Below are positions 1-10,064 of a stretch of 64,000 nucleotides of DNA, piece after piece. A model generated the notes under the pieces. That model saw only the letters and a list, made by a program, of their open reading frames with translations. It had not been told where the DNA came from and ran no database searches. This DNA is from Rhodococcus rhodochrous. GTDB taxonomy: Bacteria > Actinomycetota > Actinomycetes > Mycobacteriales > Mycobacteriaceae. The stretch spans positions 3,029,444-3,093,443 of the forward strand of contig NZ_LT906450.1 of NCBI RefSeq assembly GCF_900187265.1, written 5' to 3'. Position numbers and translations under genes: made by a program. Each line of letters begins with the position of its first letter. The first letter of the stretch is position 1.

Positions 1-143
1 GCGCGGGGACGGACCGGCACCGCCACGTTCCACGGGGTCGCGACGTCGTAGCCGGGTTCGCCCGGGAGGGAGATCGATCCGGTGACCGCGGCACGGAGAG
101 CGTCGATGGGGTCGGTGCCGACGATGGGCGTCCGCTGGTTCAT
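1..143 (-). CDS. FAD-binding oxidoreductase, N-terminal fragment (runs off the window)
   Basis: Only the first 47 codons lie in the window. They begin at an ATG with an AAGGAAG ribosome-binding site and read MNQRTPIVGTDP at the start. The segment PGEPGYDVATPWN followed by VPVRP resembles the start of the FAD-linked oxidase family with a berberine-bridge type C-terminus, where a PGDxxYDxAR..WN..RPA pattern precedes the FAD-binding domain. Such enzymes bind FAD, often covalently, and oxidise small alcohols, sugars or alkaloid-like substrates. The gene lies directly downstream of, and on the same strand as, the SARP-like regulator, with an inverted repeat in the gap. The substrate cannot be inferred, and the family call rests on a short piece. 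Confidence 0.6.
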   Translation of the reverse strand, partial: MNQRTPIVGTDPIDALRAAVTGSISLPGEPGYDVATPWNVAVPVRPR

Positions 144-152
144 GTGCACTTC

Positions 153-184
153 CTTTCGTCGCACTGGATGGGGTGCGACGAAAG
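153..184. promoter_or_regulatory. Perfect 11-bp inverted repeat in the leader of the FAD oxidase gene
   Basis: CTTTCGTCGCA and TGCGACGAAAG are exact reverse complements separated by 10 bases. On the minus-strand transcript the hairpin ends just before the ATG at 143, and its last bases (GAAAG) run into the Shine-Dalgarno region. It could be a regulator operator, a hairpin affecting translation start, or a terminator for the upstream regulator gene. No T-tract follows it, which makes the terminator reading less likely. Confidence 0.55.
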
Positions 185-254
185 AGTGCCGGGACCGGCT
201 TGGCGGCTTCTTGCGGTGACGCGGACCGCCGTCCAAGCGGCCGCCAAGAACCGG

Positions 255-3200
255 TCAGGTGGGGATCGAGCGGGCGTAGGCGGCGAGTCCGAGCATGCCG
301 GTGCGGGCCGCTTCGTCGGCGATCGCGGCGATCTCCCGGCTGCGTTCGGGCGAGTCCGGCCGCAGTTGGGCGCGCAGTAACCGGCACCGCAGCAGCGTCG
401 GTGGGCTCGATGTGCGGGTCGCGAGGTCCTCGGCCCGATCCAGCAGAGCCGCGGCTGCATCGGTGCGCCCGAGCAGTGCCTGCAGGCGTGCGCACACCTC
501 CGCCACCGAACCGATCACCCCGACCTGTCCCACCGTCGCGATGCGGTCGGTGAACGGATCGAGGAGCTCGAGGAACATCTCGGCGTAGTCGACGAGGGCG
601 AGGTCGGCGACGACGCGCGCGATGAGTGTGCGGTGCCCGAGCGTCGTCCAGGTGAAGGGTGCGCCTTTTGCCGCCCATTGTTCGATGTCGCGGATCACCG
701 TCGCGGTGTCCCGACGGGCGCCGGCGATCGCGATGCTCCAGGAATCCGGTTCCACGGTGCCGGGATCCGCGTCGGCGAGGGTGCCGTACTCCCATTCGAG
801 GGTGTTGGTGGCGAGGTCGGAGCTGCCCGCCGTGTACAGCTCGGTCTGCAGGTGGAACTGAGTGGCGGTGTCGTAGTGGCGCCGGGTCTCGGCGAAGTCG
901 CCGTGCCACGCCGCGAGGGTCGCCTCCATCCATCGGAGCTGTACGCGCAGCACGGGCAGACGCAGCAGGTCGCAACCGGCGATGCCCAGGCGGACGTGGG
1001 ACGTCGCGGCGTCGACGTCGCCGAGGTTCATCAGTGTCATGCTCGCAACGGCGTGGGCGATCACCTCGTCGAACCGGGCCTGCTGGTGCGGCAGTGCGAG
1101 GAGTTCGTCGGTGAGCCGGGCGGATTCGCGGCTGTGTGTCGCGACCCCCGAGTAGAGGAGGATCCGGCCCAGCAACGCGTCGGCGACGACGTCCGGGTCG
1201 GCGAGCCCACGCGCGATCTCCAGCGCGGTGCGGCTCATCCCGTCGGGGACGGACGAATCGGGGTGATAGCAACTGCCCACGGCGAGCGCCGCGAGTACCC
1301 GCGCGTGCGCCGCGCGGTCGGCCGCGACGAACGGTTCGAGTGCGGCGAGGCGGTCGAGGACCGGTCCCGGATCCTTGCCGTAGGACACCCACGGCCATGC
1401 ACCGGCTGCGCGCAGCAGCGCTGCGGCCAGGCGTCCGGCCGTCGACGTGCGGCCGTCCCGGACCGCGTCGAGCAGGCCCGCGTCGACGACGTCGAGTACG
1501 GTCTGGCCGCGCCCCGCCCGGGCGAGTGCCTCGACACGCGCGACGAGCAGATCGTCGCGATCGCCCGGGGATCGTTCCGCGGCGGGCAGCAGGTCGAAGG
1601 CCCGGACGGCGTCGTCCCACCAGCGTGCCGCCTCCTCCGAGTTCCATCTCTCGGTGGCCTCGCGGGCGGCGGTGACGCAGGCGTCGAGCACGACGCGAGC
1701 GTCGACGAGCGGCAGTGCCGCCATGAGATGCCGGGCTCGTCTGCCGGCACGATCCGGGTCGGAGGAGTCCGCCAGGACCTCCGCGACGCGTGCGTGCATG
1801 CGTTGGCGGCGGAGGGCGGGAATCGCCGCGAGGACCTCGTCGCGGAGCAATCCGTGGGCGAAGGCGTACCCCCGCAGTCCCGGATCGGCGACGATGATGC
1901 GCTCGTCGGCGGCGTCGTCGAGGTAGTCGGCGAGGGTGTCGGGATCGAGGCGCGTCGCACCGGCGAGGATGTCCATCTCGATGGTGTCGCCGACGACCGC
2001 GGCCACCCGGAGCACCTGCAGCACGGCCGGTTCCACCGCGGCGAGCCGCCGCGCGAGGACCGACCGGACCGCCATGGGGATCCCACCGTCGAGGCGTTCG
2101 TCCCGGGGAAGTCGCGCGTATTCGGACACGAACAGCGGGTTGCCGCCGGTGCGTTCGGCGAGCAGGCGCGCCTCGTCGGCACCGAGCGGCGCGCCGCTCA
2201 CATGCCCGGCCAGGGCGGCGACCTCGGGTTCGGCGAGCGCCGGGACGTCGATGTGCCGGTTACCTTCGCCGTGCAGCACGGCGTCCACGAACCGCTGGAC
2301 GCCGGGGGTCGTCTCCGAGTCGCGGAGTGTGCACACGAACCAGACACCCCGTTTATGCAGAGCTCCCACGAGGTACAGGAGGCAACGCAGAGAGGTCGGG
2401 TCGGCCCACTGGATGTCGTCGAGCACGACGGTGAGGACGGGAGTCTGCGTCGCGGCCGTTTCGACGACGCCCAGAACCCGTTCGTAGACCGCGAAGCGGG
2501 CTTCGTCGGACTCCACTCCGGTAGGTGGGATCAGGGTGGTGTCGGCGTCGGCGCCGAGTTCGCGCAGGATGCGCCGGATCGGCCACCAGGCGGGTGCTCC
2601 GTCGTCCTCGAGACATCGCGCCCACACGGTGTTCCCACCGATCGCGGCGGTCCGGGCGTCGCATTCCTCGGCGAGGCGGGTCTTGCCGATACCGGCGGGC
2701 CCGGTGAGGACGACCCAGCGGGTGGCGCCGGAGCGGACCTCGTCGAGCATGCGGTCGAGGACGCCGGTCTCGGAGGTGCGTCCGACGAAGATGCGCCCGG
2801 GGCCCGGCGCCGGGGTGGGTGCGGGAACGGTGGGCGCGGCCGGTGTCGGAACCTCCTCCGCGCCCGTCCATCCCGGGGTTCGGGGCCACGCGGCGAGTCC
2901 CGGTTCGTGCCGGAGGATCGCGCCTTGCAGGTCGGTGAGTTCGGTGCCGGGCCGCAACCCCAGCTCGGCGTCCAGCCTCGTCTCGTGGACGCGGAACTGT
3001 TCGAGTGCTTCCGACGAACGCCCCGCTCGGTGCAGGGCGAGCATGCGCAGCCAGCAGGTGCGGTCGCGGAACGGGAACTCGCTGCACAGTTCGGTGGCGT
3101 CGACGAGAGCGGGCGCGAGGCGACCGAGGGCGAGCAGTGCGGTGATCCGGGTCTCGCGGCATTCGGTGCGCACCTCGTCGAAGGATGCCGCCGCGACCTC

Positions 3201-3677
3201 CACCCAGTGTTCGTCGCGCAGGTCCTCGAGGAGATGCCCCCGCACGGAGTCGAGGGCACGGTCGGCGGTGTCGAGTGCGAACTCCTATTCCCCGTTCTCG
3301 GCATGCCGACGGGCGGTCTCGGCGTCGTCGAGGAAGCGGGCCAGGTCGACCGACTCGGCCGGGATGTCGAGGACGTAGCCGGGCGGCTGGCGCACGATCG
3401 GGGAGGCCGCACCGCTCTCCCCTCTCAGTACCCTGCGCAGATTGGAGATGTACGCCTGGATGCTCGCCATCGCACTGGCAGGCGCCTCGTCCTGCCACAG
3501 GGCGTCGATCAGCCGGTCGGTGGAGACCACCCGCCGCCGGTTGAGCAGCAGGACGGCGAGGACCGCTCGCTGCTTGCGCGGACCGAGATCGACCTGCGAC
3601 TCCGACGGGGGCACCGCCGGATCGGCCGTCGACGCGACCCGGACCACCTCCAGTGGTCCGAGCAGTCGGTACATCAT
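255..3677 (-). pseudogene. SARP/BTAD-AAA transcriptional regulator interrupted by an in-frame TAG
   Basis: Read as one frame this would be about 1140 residues. Residues 1-100 form an OmpR-type winged helix (MMYRLLGPLEVV, then RKQRAVLAVLLLNRRRVVS and LIDALW), followed by a BTAD helical domain. An AAA/NB-ARC-like ATPase follows (Walker A GPAGIGKT, Walker B LTVVLDDIQWAD), then a long TPR-like tail. An amber codon at 3285-3287 separates the winged helix (130 residues) from the rest. The second half could restart at the GTG at 3245 (996 residues). The frame is the same on both sides, so one base change explains the break. It may be real inactivation, a sequencing error or a polymorphism. It probably controlled the downstream FAD oxidase gene or the MFS exporter upstream of it. 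Confidence 0.8.
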
Positions 3678-3757
3678 GTGGTGAGCCCCCTCGACCCGGC
3701 CGAACTACGCGATCGTTGCAGTGTAAGGACAGTTTTCGCCGGGTGCGCGGCGACTTC

Positions 3758-5020
3758 TCATCCCGTCACGGCCGGGAAATCGACCGTGTCGCTCTCGGCG
3801 TCCCCGAACACCGGTGCGGTCTGCGGCCGGGGACGCAGGCAGACCGCACACACCACGGTTCCGAGAGCCGCAACGAACGCCGCCGCCACGAGCGCCCCCT
3901 GCAGGCCCGACACGAAGTCCTGCGGTGATCCGCCGGGCAACAGCGACTCGGCCGGCAGGAACACCCCGAGCACCGCGACGCCCACGGCGATGCCGGTCTG
4001 ACGGAACGCATCGTTGATACCGGCCGCGAGACCGGAATGCGCCGCGGTGCTCTCTCCGAGGACGATCCCGCTCATCACCGGGTTGAACACGCCGGCAGCC
4101 GCGCAGGCCACGACGAGCCCCGGCAGCAGTACGTACTTCGAACTGTCCGCCTCGGCGACCGTCATCATGAGCAACCCGACGGCGACGAGCGCCAGTGAGC
4201 ACGACAGCGATACCCGGGTGGGGACGACACGATCGAGTTTCGCCGTCGCACCGGCGACGACGAACATGGCGACGGTCGCGGGCAGGTACACCAGCCCGGC
4301 CTGCACCGGCGACAGCAGCAGGACGTTCTGCAGGTACAACGTGGTGTAGACGAATACCGCGAACAGCGACGCCGAGATGGCGAAGGCCGCGGCCAGGAGC
4401 TGCCCCGGCACGTCGGCGGCGCGCGGGCGGGGATCTCGCGATTCGGGCACCCAGCGCAGTGTCAGGAGCAGGGTCACGAGACCGATCGGCACGTTGACGA
4501 AGAAGATCGCGCGCCAGTCCAGCAGTTCGGTGAGCAGACCTCCGACGAGCGGACCGACCGCGAAGGCGCCGCCGATGGTCGCGCCGTAGGCGGCCAGGGC
4601 CGACGCCCGCGCCGGCCCTCGGTCGAAGACGTCGGCGAGGAGGGCGAGCGAGCAGGCGAACAGGACCGCCCCACCGATGCCCTGCACCGCCCGGGCGAGA
4701 TCGAGGAACCAGATCGTCGGTGCGAGGGCGCACAGGAGCGAGGCGCCCGTGAACCAGACGAGGCCGACGACGAACGCCCGGCGCCGGCCGCGGCGATCGG
4801 CCCACGACCCGGCGCCGAGGACGGCTGTGGCCAGGGCGAGGGTGTAGGCGTCGATCACCCACTGCAGTGAACTGACGCCCGCGTCGAGGTCGACGGCGAT
4901 CGACGGCAGTGCAGTGTTGACGACGGCGATGTCGAGCATGAGCATCGCCGTCGTCACGCACACCACCAGTAGCGTGATCCGTTTCGTCGCGGTACTTCTC
5001 GCGGGGATCGGTGTGGTCAT
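3758..5020 (-). CDS. MFS drug/solute exporter, DHA2-type, shortened to 12 helices
   Basis: Proton-driven efflux permease of the inner membrane, 420 residues from an ATG at 5020 with a GAAGGA ribosome-binding site. An upstream in-frame start at 5152 is less likely. The N-half shows MLDIAVVNTALPSI and LQWVIDAYTLALA (helices 1-2) and GSWADRRGRRR (the loop 2-3 signature). The C-half resumes at SLFAVFVYTTLYLQNVL and SPVQAGLVYLP. Family members of this type are normally 470-500 residues with 14 helices. Here the segment after DVPGQ passes directly into the helix normally numbered 9, so the two central helices appear to be missing. It lies upstream of the regulator gene on the same strand. The substrate is unknown. 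Confidence 0.85.
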   Translation of the reverse strand: MTTPIPARSTATKRITLLVVCVTTAMLMLDIAVVNTALPSIAVDLDAGVSSLQWVIDAYTLALATAVLGAGSWADRRGRRRAFVVGLVWFTGASLLCALAPTIWFLDLARAVQGIGGAVLFACSLALLADVFDRGPARASALAAYGATIGGAFAVGPLVGGLLTELLDWRAIFFVNVPIGLVTLLLTLRWVPESRDPRPRAADVPGQLLAAAFAISASLFAVFVYTTLYLQNVLLLSPVQAGLVYLPATVAMFVVAGATAKLDRVVPTRVSLSCSLALVAVGLLMMTVAEADSSKYVLLPGLVVACAAAGVFNPVMSGIVLGESTAAHSGLAAGINDAFRQTGIAVGVAVLGVFLPAESLLPGGSPQDFVSGLQGALVAAAFVAALGTVVCAVCLRPRPQTAPVFGDAESDTVDFPAVTG

Positions 5021-5313
5021 GGAAGATCCTTCCGTGTCGAGGTGTGTGGACCTCGGCCACGGTGCGCCGCGTCGCTTGGGACGAACCGGGTGTACTTCTT
5101 GGACGGCCGAGAGAGCCGTCGACGTCTCCCCTCGGAGGGCTCCGGGGATCACACACCGATCACGGCGGGGTCACGGGGCGGTCGCAACGCCGCTCGGAAA
5201 CCGGACACACCCCCTTCTACCTGGGGTAAATGCGGAGAATTCGACCGACTGTCCGATATCGTCGTTGCGAAGCATCCGTCCCGGCTCGTCCGGAGCATTC
5301 GAGAAGGCAGGCC

Positions 5314-5526
5314 ATGCGATCCTCCACCTCAACCACAGGTCGGCATCGCCTCGGCATGGAAAACGGTGTTCACTGCATCCTCATCCCCGAGGTCGCTGCC
5401 GCCCTCGCCGAGCACCGGCGGAACTGGTTCACCGCGCTGCTGACGAACGCGCGCCACAGCCACGCCGCGATGCGCAAGCGGGCCACGGCCCTGCCCGCGC
5501 AGTGGGCCACTCCCGCCGTGGGATGA
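5314..5526 (+). CDS. Small hypothetical protein, 70 residues
   Basis: Open frame with AGAAGG a few bases upstream of the ATG; a second possible start is the ATG at 5356, giving 56 residues. The centre (IPEVAAALAEHRRNWFTALLTNARHSHAAMRKRATALP) looks like an amphipathic, basic helix and the composition is protein-like. I do not recognise a family. It is divergent from the MFS exporter and is followed by a strong hairpin at 5568-5600, which supports a short transcription unit. There is no signal peptide or membrane segment. Confidence 0.45.
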   Translation: MRSSTSTTGRHRLGMENGVHCILIPEVAAALAEHRRNWFTALLTNARHSHAAMRKRATALPAQWATPAVG

Positions 5527-5567
5527 GCTCGCCGTGAGTTGAGCACCTGCCATCGACGACACACGAA

Positions 5568-5600
5568 GACCGGCCCCCTCCGATTCGGAGGGGGCCGGTC
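5568..5600. terminator. Strong hairpin, likely terminator of the small ORF
   Basis: GACCGGCCCCCTCCGA and its near-perfect complement GGAGGGGGCCGGTC form a stem of about 14 base pairs around a short loop. It stands 40 bases after the stop of the 70-residue ORF. No T-run follows, as is common for actinobacterial terminators. Confidence 0.7.
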
Positions 5601-5652
5601 CCGTCGTGGCCCGGGAGCCACTGTGCCGCAGCAACGATGACCCCGGGAACGC

Positions 5653-5686
5653 GGACGACCCCGCACCGAATGGTGCGGGGTCGTCC
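5653..5686 (-). terminator. rpsA terminator hairpin
   Basis: GGACGACCCCGCACC and GGTGCGGGGTCGTCC form a perfect 15-bp stem with a 4-base loop, 14 bases after the rpsA stop codon. It faces the other hairpin at 5568-5600 in the convergent gap, so each gene appears to have its own terminator. Confidence 0.8.
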
Positions 5687-5700
5687 GTCGAAGCGCTGTA

Positions 5701-7161
5701 TCAGGCGTTACCCGACAGCTTCTCGCGCAGAGCGGCGAGCTGGGCGTCGCTCGCGAGCGATCCACCGGTGGTCTCCGGAGCCGCCTCGGCACCCGACTCG
5801 GAGGAGTAGTTGCTACCGGACACGCCGGCTGCAGCCTCGGCAGCCTCGTCGGCAGCCATCTTCTCGATCTGAGCGGTGTGCATCTTGTGGCGACGCTCGG
5901 CCTCCGCGTAGCGGGACTCCCACTCCTCACGCTGCTTCTCGTAGCCCTCGAGCCATTCGTTGGTCTCGGGATCGAAGCCCTCGGGGAAGATGTAGTTGCC
6001 CTGCTCGTCGTAGCTGTCGGCCATGCCGTACTTCGACGGGTCGAACTCGGCCGTGTAGTCCTCGTTCGCCTGCTTCAGCGACAGCGAGATACGACGACGC
6101 TCGAGGTCGATGTCGATGACCTTGACCATCGCGTCGTCGCCGACGGCAACGACCTGGTCCGGGACCTCGACGTGGCGCTCGGCCAGCTCGGAGATGTGGA
6201 CGAGGCCCTCGATGCCCTCCTCGACGCGGACGAACGCGCCGAACGGAACGAGCTTGGTGACCTTGCCCGGCACGATCTGACCGATCGCGTGGGTGCGGGC
6301 GAACTGACGCCACGGATCTTCCTGCGTCGCCTTGAGCGACAGGGAGACACGCTCGCGGTCGAGATCGACGTCGAGAACCTCGACGGTGACCTCGGTGCCG
6401 ACCTCGACGACCTCGGACGGGTGATCGATGTGCTTCCAGGACAGCTCGGAGACGTGCACGAGGCCGTCGACACCGCCGAGATCGACGAAGGCGCCGAAGT
6501 TGACGATGGAGGACACGACGCCCTTGCGGACCTGGCCCTTCTGGAGCTGGTGCAGGAACTCGCTGCGGACCTCGGACTGGGTCTGCTCGAGCCATGCGCG
6601 GCGCGACAGGACCACGTTATTGCGGTTCTTGTCGAGCTCGATGATCTTGGCCTCGATCTCCTTGCCGACGTAAGGCTGGAGGTCGCGGACGCGACGCATC
6701 TCGACGAGCGACGCGGGCAGGAAGCCACGCAGGCCGATGTCGAGGATCAGGCCGCCCTTGACGACCTCGATGACGGTGCCCTTGACGGCCTCGTCCTTCT
6801 CCTTGAGCTCCTCGATCGTGCCCCAGGCGCGCTCGTACTGAGCACGCTTCTTGGACAGGATCAGACGGCCTTCCTTGTCCTCCTTGGTGAGAACAAGAGC
6901 CTCGACCTCATCGCCCACCGACACGACCTCGTTGGGGTCGACATCGTGCTTGATGGAGAGCTCGCGGGACGGGATGACGCCTTCGGTCTTGTAACCGATG
7001 TCGAGCAGCACCTCGTCGCGATCGACCTTGACGATGGTGCCCTCGACGATGTCGCCATCGTTGAAGTACTTGATCGTGGCGTCGATGGCGGCGAGGAAAT
7101 CCTCGGCGGAGCCGATGTCGTTGACGGCTACCTGCGGCGAGGTGACGGTGGTGGAGGCCAT
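5701..7161 (-). CDS. rpsA: 30S ribosomal protein S1
   Basis: 486 residues from an ATG at 7161 with GGAGCA upstream; the frame stays open further upstream without coding character. There are four S1 RNA-binding repeats: about residues 35-105 (VEGTIVKVDRDEVLLDIG), 120-190, 207-277 (VSSIVNFGAFVDLGGVDG) and 294-365 (KLVPFGAFVRVEEGIEG). An acidic, alanine-rich tail follows. S1 binds mRNA on the small subunit and supports initiation. Four repeats rather than the six of E. coli is usual in actinobacteria. It stands alone, with a terminator behind it and a divergent methyltransferase gene in front. In mycobacteria rpsA adjoins polA, which here lies 7 kb away. Confidence 0.97.
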   Translation of the reverse strand: MASTTVTSPQVAVNDIGSAEDFLAAIDATIKYFNDGDIVEGTIVKVDRDEVLLDIGYKTEGVIPSRELSIKHDVDPNEVVSVGDEVEALVLTKEDKEGRLILSKKRAQYERAWGTIEELKEKDEAVKGTVIEVVKGGLILDIGLRGFLPASLVEMRRVRDLQPYVGKEIEAKIIELDKNRNNVVLSRRAWLEQTQSEVRSEFLHQLQKGQVRKGVVSSIVNFGAFVDLGGVDGLVHVSELSWKHIDHPSEVVEVGTEVTVEVLDVDLDRERVSLSLKATQEDPWRQFARTHAIGQIVPGKVTKLVPFGAFVRVEEGIEGLVHISELAERHVEVPDQVVAVGDDAMVKVIDIDLERRRISLSLKQANEDYTAEFDPSKYGMADSYDEQGNYIFPEGFDPETNEWLEGYEKQREEWESRYAEAERRHKMHTAQIEKMAADEAAEAAAGVSGSNYSSESGAEAAPETTGGSLASDAQLAALREKLSGNA

Positions 7162-7380
7162 GTGTTGAGTTGCTCCGGACGGGTTGATAGTCGGTTGGTC
7201 AAATTCGGTCGGGCACGTGAAACACCCACTGCGATACGGCGATGTGCGAGTCACGGCGAGTTCCTCGCTCGGCCCTGGAGCCGAACTGCGGACACTCGCG
7301 ATCACCAGGCTACGCGCTTCGAGGGGACCCGGGCAAACCGATATCGGGGCCACTCCCCCGCACCCGATAGGCTCACACCC

Positions 7381-8289
7381 ATGCCGGGCTCCGCGAACAC
7401 TCCTTTTCCAGACCTTTCGGGCGCCCCGGAGGGAACCGACGACGAGGCCGCGCGGCACGCGGACGCCGAGACGATCCTCGGCGAGACCCGACCCACCCGG
7501 ACCCGCCTCGGCTCCCTCGAGAGCGAACGCGCGAACCGGGTCTGGTGGGACGCCGACACCGACGACTACCACCGCACGCACGGCGAGTTCCTCGGCGTGG
7601 ACTCGGCCGCCGGGGAGTTCGTGTGGTGCCCGGAGGGCCTGCACGAGGGCGATGTGCAGTTGCTCGGCCCGGTTGCCGGACGCGACGTCCTCGAACTCGG
7701 GTGCGGTTCGGCACCGTGCGCCCGCTGGCTCACCGGGCAGGGGGCCCGGGCGGTCGGGCTGGACATCTCCATGGGGATGCTGCAGCGCGGACGCGCTGCG
7801 ATGACCGGTTCCGGCCCGACGGTTCCGCTCGTACAGGCCGGCGCCGAGAACCTGCCGTTCGCCGACGGAAGCTTCGACATCGTGTGCTCGGCGTTCGGCG
7901 CGGTGCCCTTCGTCGCCGATTCCGCCCGGGTGATGCGCGAAGTGGCGCGGGTGCTGCGACCCGGCGGGCGATGGGTGTTCTCCGTGAACCACCCGATGCG
8001 GTGGATCTTCCCCGACGATCCGGGCGAACAGGGCCTGGTCGCGATGTTCCCGTATTTCGACCGGACCCCCTACGTCGAGGTGGACGCGACGGGCCGGGCG
8101 ACCTACGCCGAGCACCACCGCACCGTGGGCGATCGGGTGCGCGAACTCGTCGCCGCCGGCCTCGAGGTCTACGACATCGTCGAACCCGAGTGGCCCGAGC
8201 ATCTCGACCGCGAGTGGGGGCAGTGGAGCCCGCTGCGCGGTTCGATCTTCCCGGGCACCGCCATCTTCTGCAGCCGCAAACCCGCCTGA
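7381..8289 (+). CDS. Class I SAM-dependent methyltransferase
   Basis: 302-residue soluble enzyme. The SAM-binding glycine motif LELGCGSAPCARWL lies at residues 104-117, with an acidic residue ending beta-2 (GLDISMGML) and the motif AENLPFADGSFDIVCS for adenine contact. RVLRPGGRWVFSVNHP is the post-motif region of methyltransferase family 11. The first 50 residues are a poorly conserved lead containing a WWDADTDDYHRTHGEF segment seen in actinobacterial homologues. The acceptor is unknown. The gene is divergent from rpsA across about 220 bases. It ends 7 bases before the convergent ABC transporter operon, so no independent terminator fits between them. Confidence 0.85.
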   Translation: MPGSANTPFPDLSGAPEGTDDEAARHADAETILGETRPTRTRLGSLESERANRVWWDADTDDYHRTHGEFLGVDSAAGEFVWCPEGLHEGDVQLLGPVAGRDVLELGCGSAPCARWLTGQGARAVGLDISMGMLQRGRAAMTGSGPTVPLVQAGAENLPFADGSFDIVCSAFGAVPFVADSARVMREVARVLRPGGRWVFSVNHPMRWIFPDDPGEQGLVAMFPYFDRTPYVEVDATGRATYAEHHRTVGDRVRELVAAGLEVYDIVEPEWPEHLDREWGQWSPLRGSIFPGTAIFCSRKPA

Positions 8290-8296
8290 TCCCGAC

Positions 8297-9070
8297 TCAC
8301 AGCAGCCGGGACAGGAACTCCCGGGTCCGGCTCTCCTTCGGGTCGGCCAGCACCTGGCGGGGATCACCGGCCTCGACGACCACGCCGCCGTCCATGAACA
8401 CGAGCTGATCGGCGACCTCCCGCGCGAAGCCCATCTCGTGCGTGACGACGACCATCGTCATGCCGCCGTCGGCGAGATCGCGCATCACCGCGAGCACCTC
8501 GCCGACGAGTTCGGGGTCGAGGGCCGAGGTGGGCTCGTCGAACAGCATGAGCTTGGGATCCATGGCGAGCGCGCGGGCGATCGCGACGCGCTGCTGCTGG
8601 CCGCCCGAGAGCTGCGCGGGATAGGCGTCGACCTTGTCGGCCAGCCCGACCCGCGCGAGCAGGTCCCGGGCCTTCTCGACCGCCTCGTCACGCTTGAGCT
8701 TCTTCACGAGGATCGGCGCCTCGATGACGTTCTCGAGCACGGTGCGGTGCGGGAACAGGTTGAAGTGCTGGAACACCATGCCGATGTCGCGGCGCTGTTT
8801 CGCGGCGGCCCGCGGGTGCAGTTCGTACAGTTTCGAACCCCGTTCGGCGTAGCCGACGAGATCGCCGTCGACGTACAGGCGACCGGCGTCGACGCGTTCG
8901 AGGTGGTTGATGCACCGCAGGAAGGTCGACTTACCGGATCCGGACGGACCGATCAGGCAGGTCACCTGGCCGCGCCCCACCTCGAGCGAGATGCCCTTGA
9001 GCACCTTGACGGCGCCGAAACTCTTGCAGACCCGGTCGGCCCGCACCATCGGCGTCTCGACGGACGTCAT
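8297..9070 (-). CDS. Polar amino acid ABC transporter, ATP-binding protein
   Basis: 257-residue ATPase. It has Walker [10 protein letters not shown]-loop [11 protein letters not shown], signature LSGGQQQR, Walker [14 protein letters not shown] and switch histidine VTHEMGFA, all matching the GlnQ/GltL/HisP group. An inserted [24 protein letters not shown] region before the Q-loop is typical of the actinobacterial subgroup. Its ATG overlaps the permease stop (ATGA), and the GGAGGAA within the end of the permease gene is its ribosome-binding site. It powers uptake of a polar amino acid, but its partner binding-protein gene is frameshifted here. Confidence 0.93.
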   Translation of the reverse strand: MTSVETPMVRADRVCKSFGAVKVLKGISLEVGRGQVTCLIGPSGSGKSTFLRCINHLERVDAGRLYVDGDLVGYAERGSKLYELHPRAAAKQRRDIGMVFQHFNLFPHRTVLENVIEAPILVKKLKRDEAVEKARDLLARVGLADKVDAYPAQLSGGQQQRVAIARALAMDPKLMLFDEPTSALDPELVGEVLAVMRDLADGGMTMVVVTHEMGFAREVADQLVFMDGGVVVEAGDPRQVLADPKESRTREFLSRLL

Positions 9071-10053
9071 ATGTGTTCCTCCCCCGGTGCGCCGGGCTTC
9101 GGCGTCGGCTTGCCGGCCTCGGTGACCGGTACGTTCTGTGCGTCGGCGAGTGCCTGCAACTGACGGGCCGTGAGCTGCCGGCTCAGGCCCTTCGAGTAGT
9201 GCCGCTCGAGGTAGTACTGGCCGATCATGAGCAGGCTGGTGATCGCCAGGTACCAGGTCGCGGCGACGAGCAGCAGCGGGATCGGCTGGAAGTTCGCACC
9301 CGAGATGTCGCGGGCACGGCCGTACAGCTCGAGGCTGTAGGGCACGGCGGCGACCAGCGAGGTGGTCTTGAGCATGCTGATCAGCTCGTTGCCGGTCGGC
9401 GGGATGATGACCCGCATCGCCTGCGGCAGGACGGTGCGGCGGATGGTCTGCGACCACGACATGCCGAGCGCCGTGGACGCCTCCAGCTGCCCCTCGGGCA
9501 CGGAGGTGATGCCGGCGCGCACGATCTCCGCCATGTAGGCCGCCTCGTTGAGTGCCAGGCCGATGACGGCGAACAGGAACGCCGCGTTCAGGCCCTGCAC
9601 GTCGATGTGGACGAACTGGTGGACGAACGGGATCCCGAGGTCGATCTGTTTGTAGATCGACGGGAACAGTCCCCACAGCACGAGCTGGACGTACACCGGG
9701 GTACCGCGGAAGACCCACAGGTACAGCCACGCGACGGAACGCAGCACGGGATTCGGGGACAGTCGCATCACCGCGAGCACCACGCCGAGGACGACGGCGA
9801 TGGCCATGGCGAGCACCGTCAGCTGCACGGTCTTCCATGCGGCTGCGGTGATGCGGGCGTCGAACAGGTACTGGGCGTAGATGTCCCAGCGGTAGGCCTC
9901 GTTGGTGGCCGCTCCCCAGGCGAACAGCCCGAGTGCGATCAGGACGATCGCGCCGGAGATCCATCGTCCGGGATGTCGCAGGGGTACTGCGCGTATCGGC
10001 TCCGGTTCGTCCGGTCGCGGTTCCGCGGATCTCGCGGACGTGGACTCGCTCAT
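9067..10053 (-). CDS. Polar amino acid ABC transporter, permease
   Basis: 328 residues in the HisM/GlnP family. About 30 soluble residues come first, then a lone N-terminal helix ([20 protein letters not shown]), an extracellular stretch, and the permease core with the EAA loop ([21 protein letters not shown]). [14 protein letters not shown] is the conserved segment of this family. The single permease probably forms a homodimer, because no second permease gene is present. It lies between the binding-protein gene (12 bases upstream) and the ATPase gene (overlapping) in one operon. Confidence 0.92.
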   Translation of the reverse strand: MSESTSARSAEPRPDEPEPIRAVPLRHPGRWISGAIVLIALGLFAWGAATNEAYRWDIYAQYLFDARITAAAWKTVQLTVLAMAIAVVLGVVLAVMRLSPNPVLRSVAWLYLWVFRGTPVYVQLVLWGLFPSIYKQIDLGIPFVHQFVHIDVQGLNAAFLFAVIGLALNEAAYMAEIVRAGITSVPEGQLEASTALGMSWSQTIRRTVLPQAMRVIIPPTGNELISMLKTTSLVAAVPYSLELYGRARDISGANFQPIPLLLVAATWYLAITSLLMIGQYYLERHYSKGLSRQLTARQLQALADAQNVPVTEAGKPTPKPGAPGEEHI

Positions 10054-10064
10054 GGTTCCCTTTC

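Noticed and set aside
633-4001. Plus-strand open frame of over 1100 codons
   Set aside because: Antisense to the regulator and MFS genes, with repetitive charged composition and no domain; a high-GC shadow.
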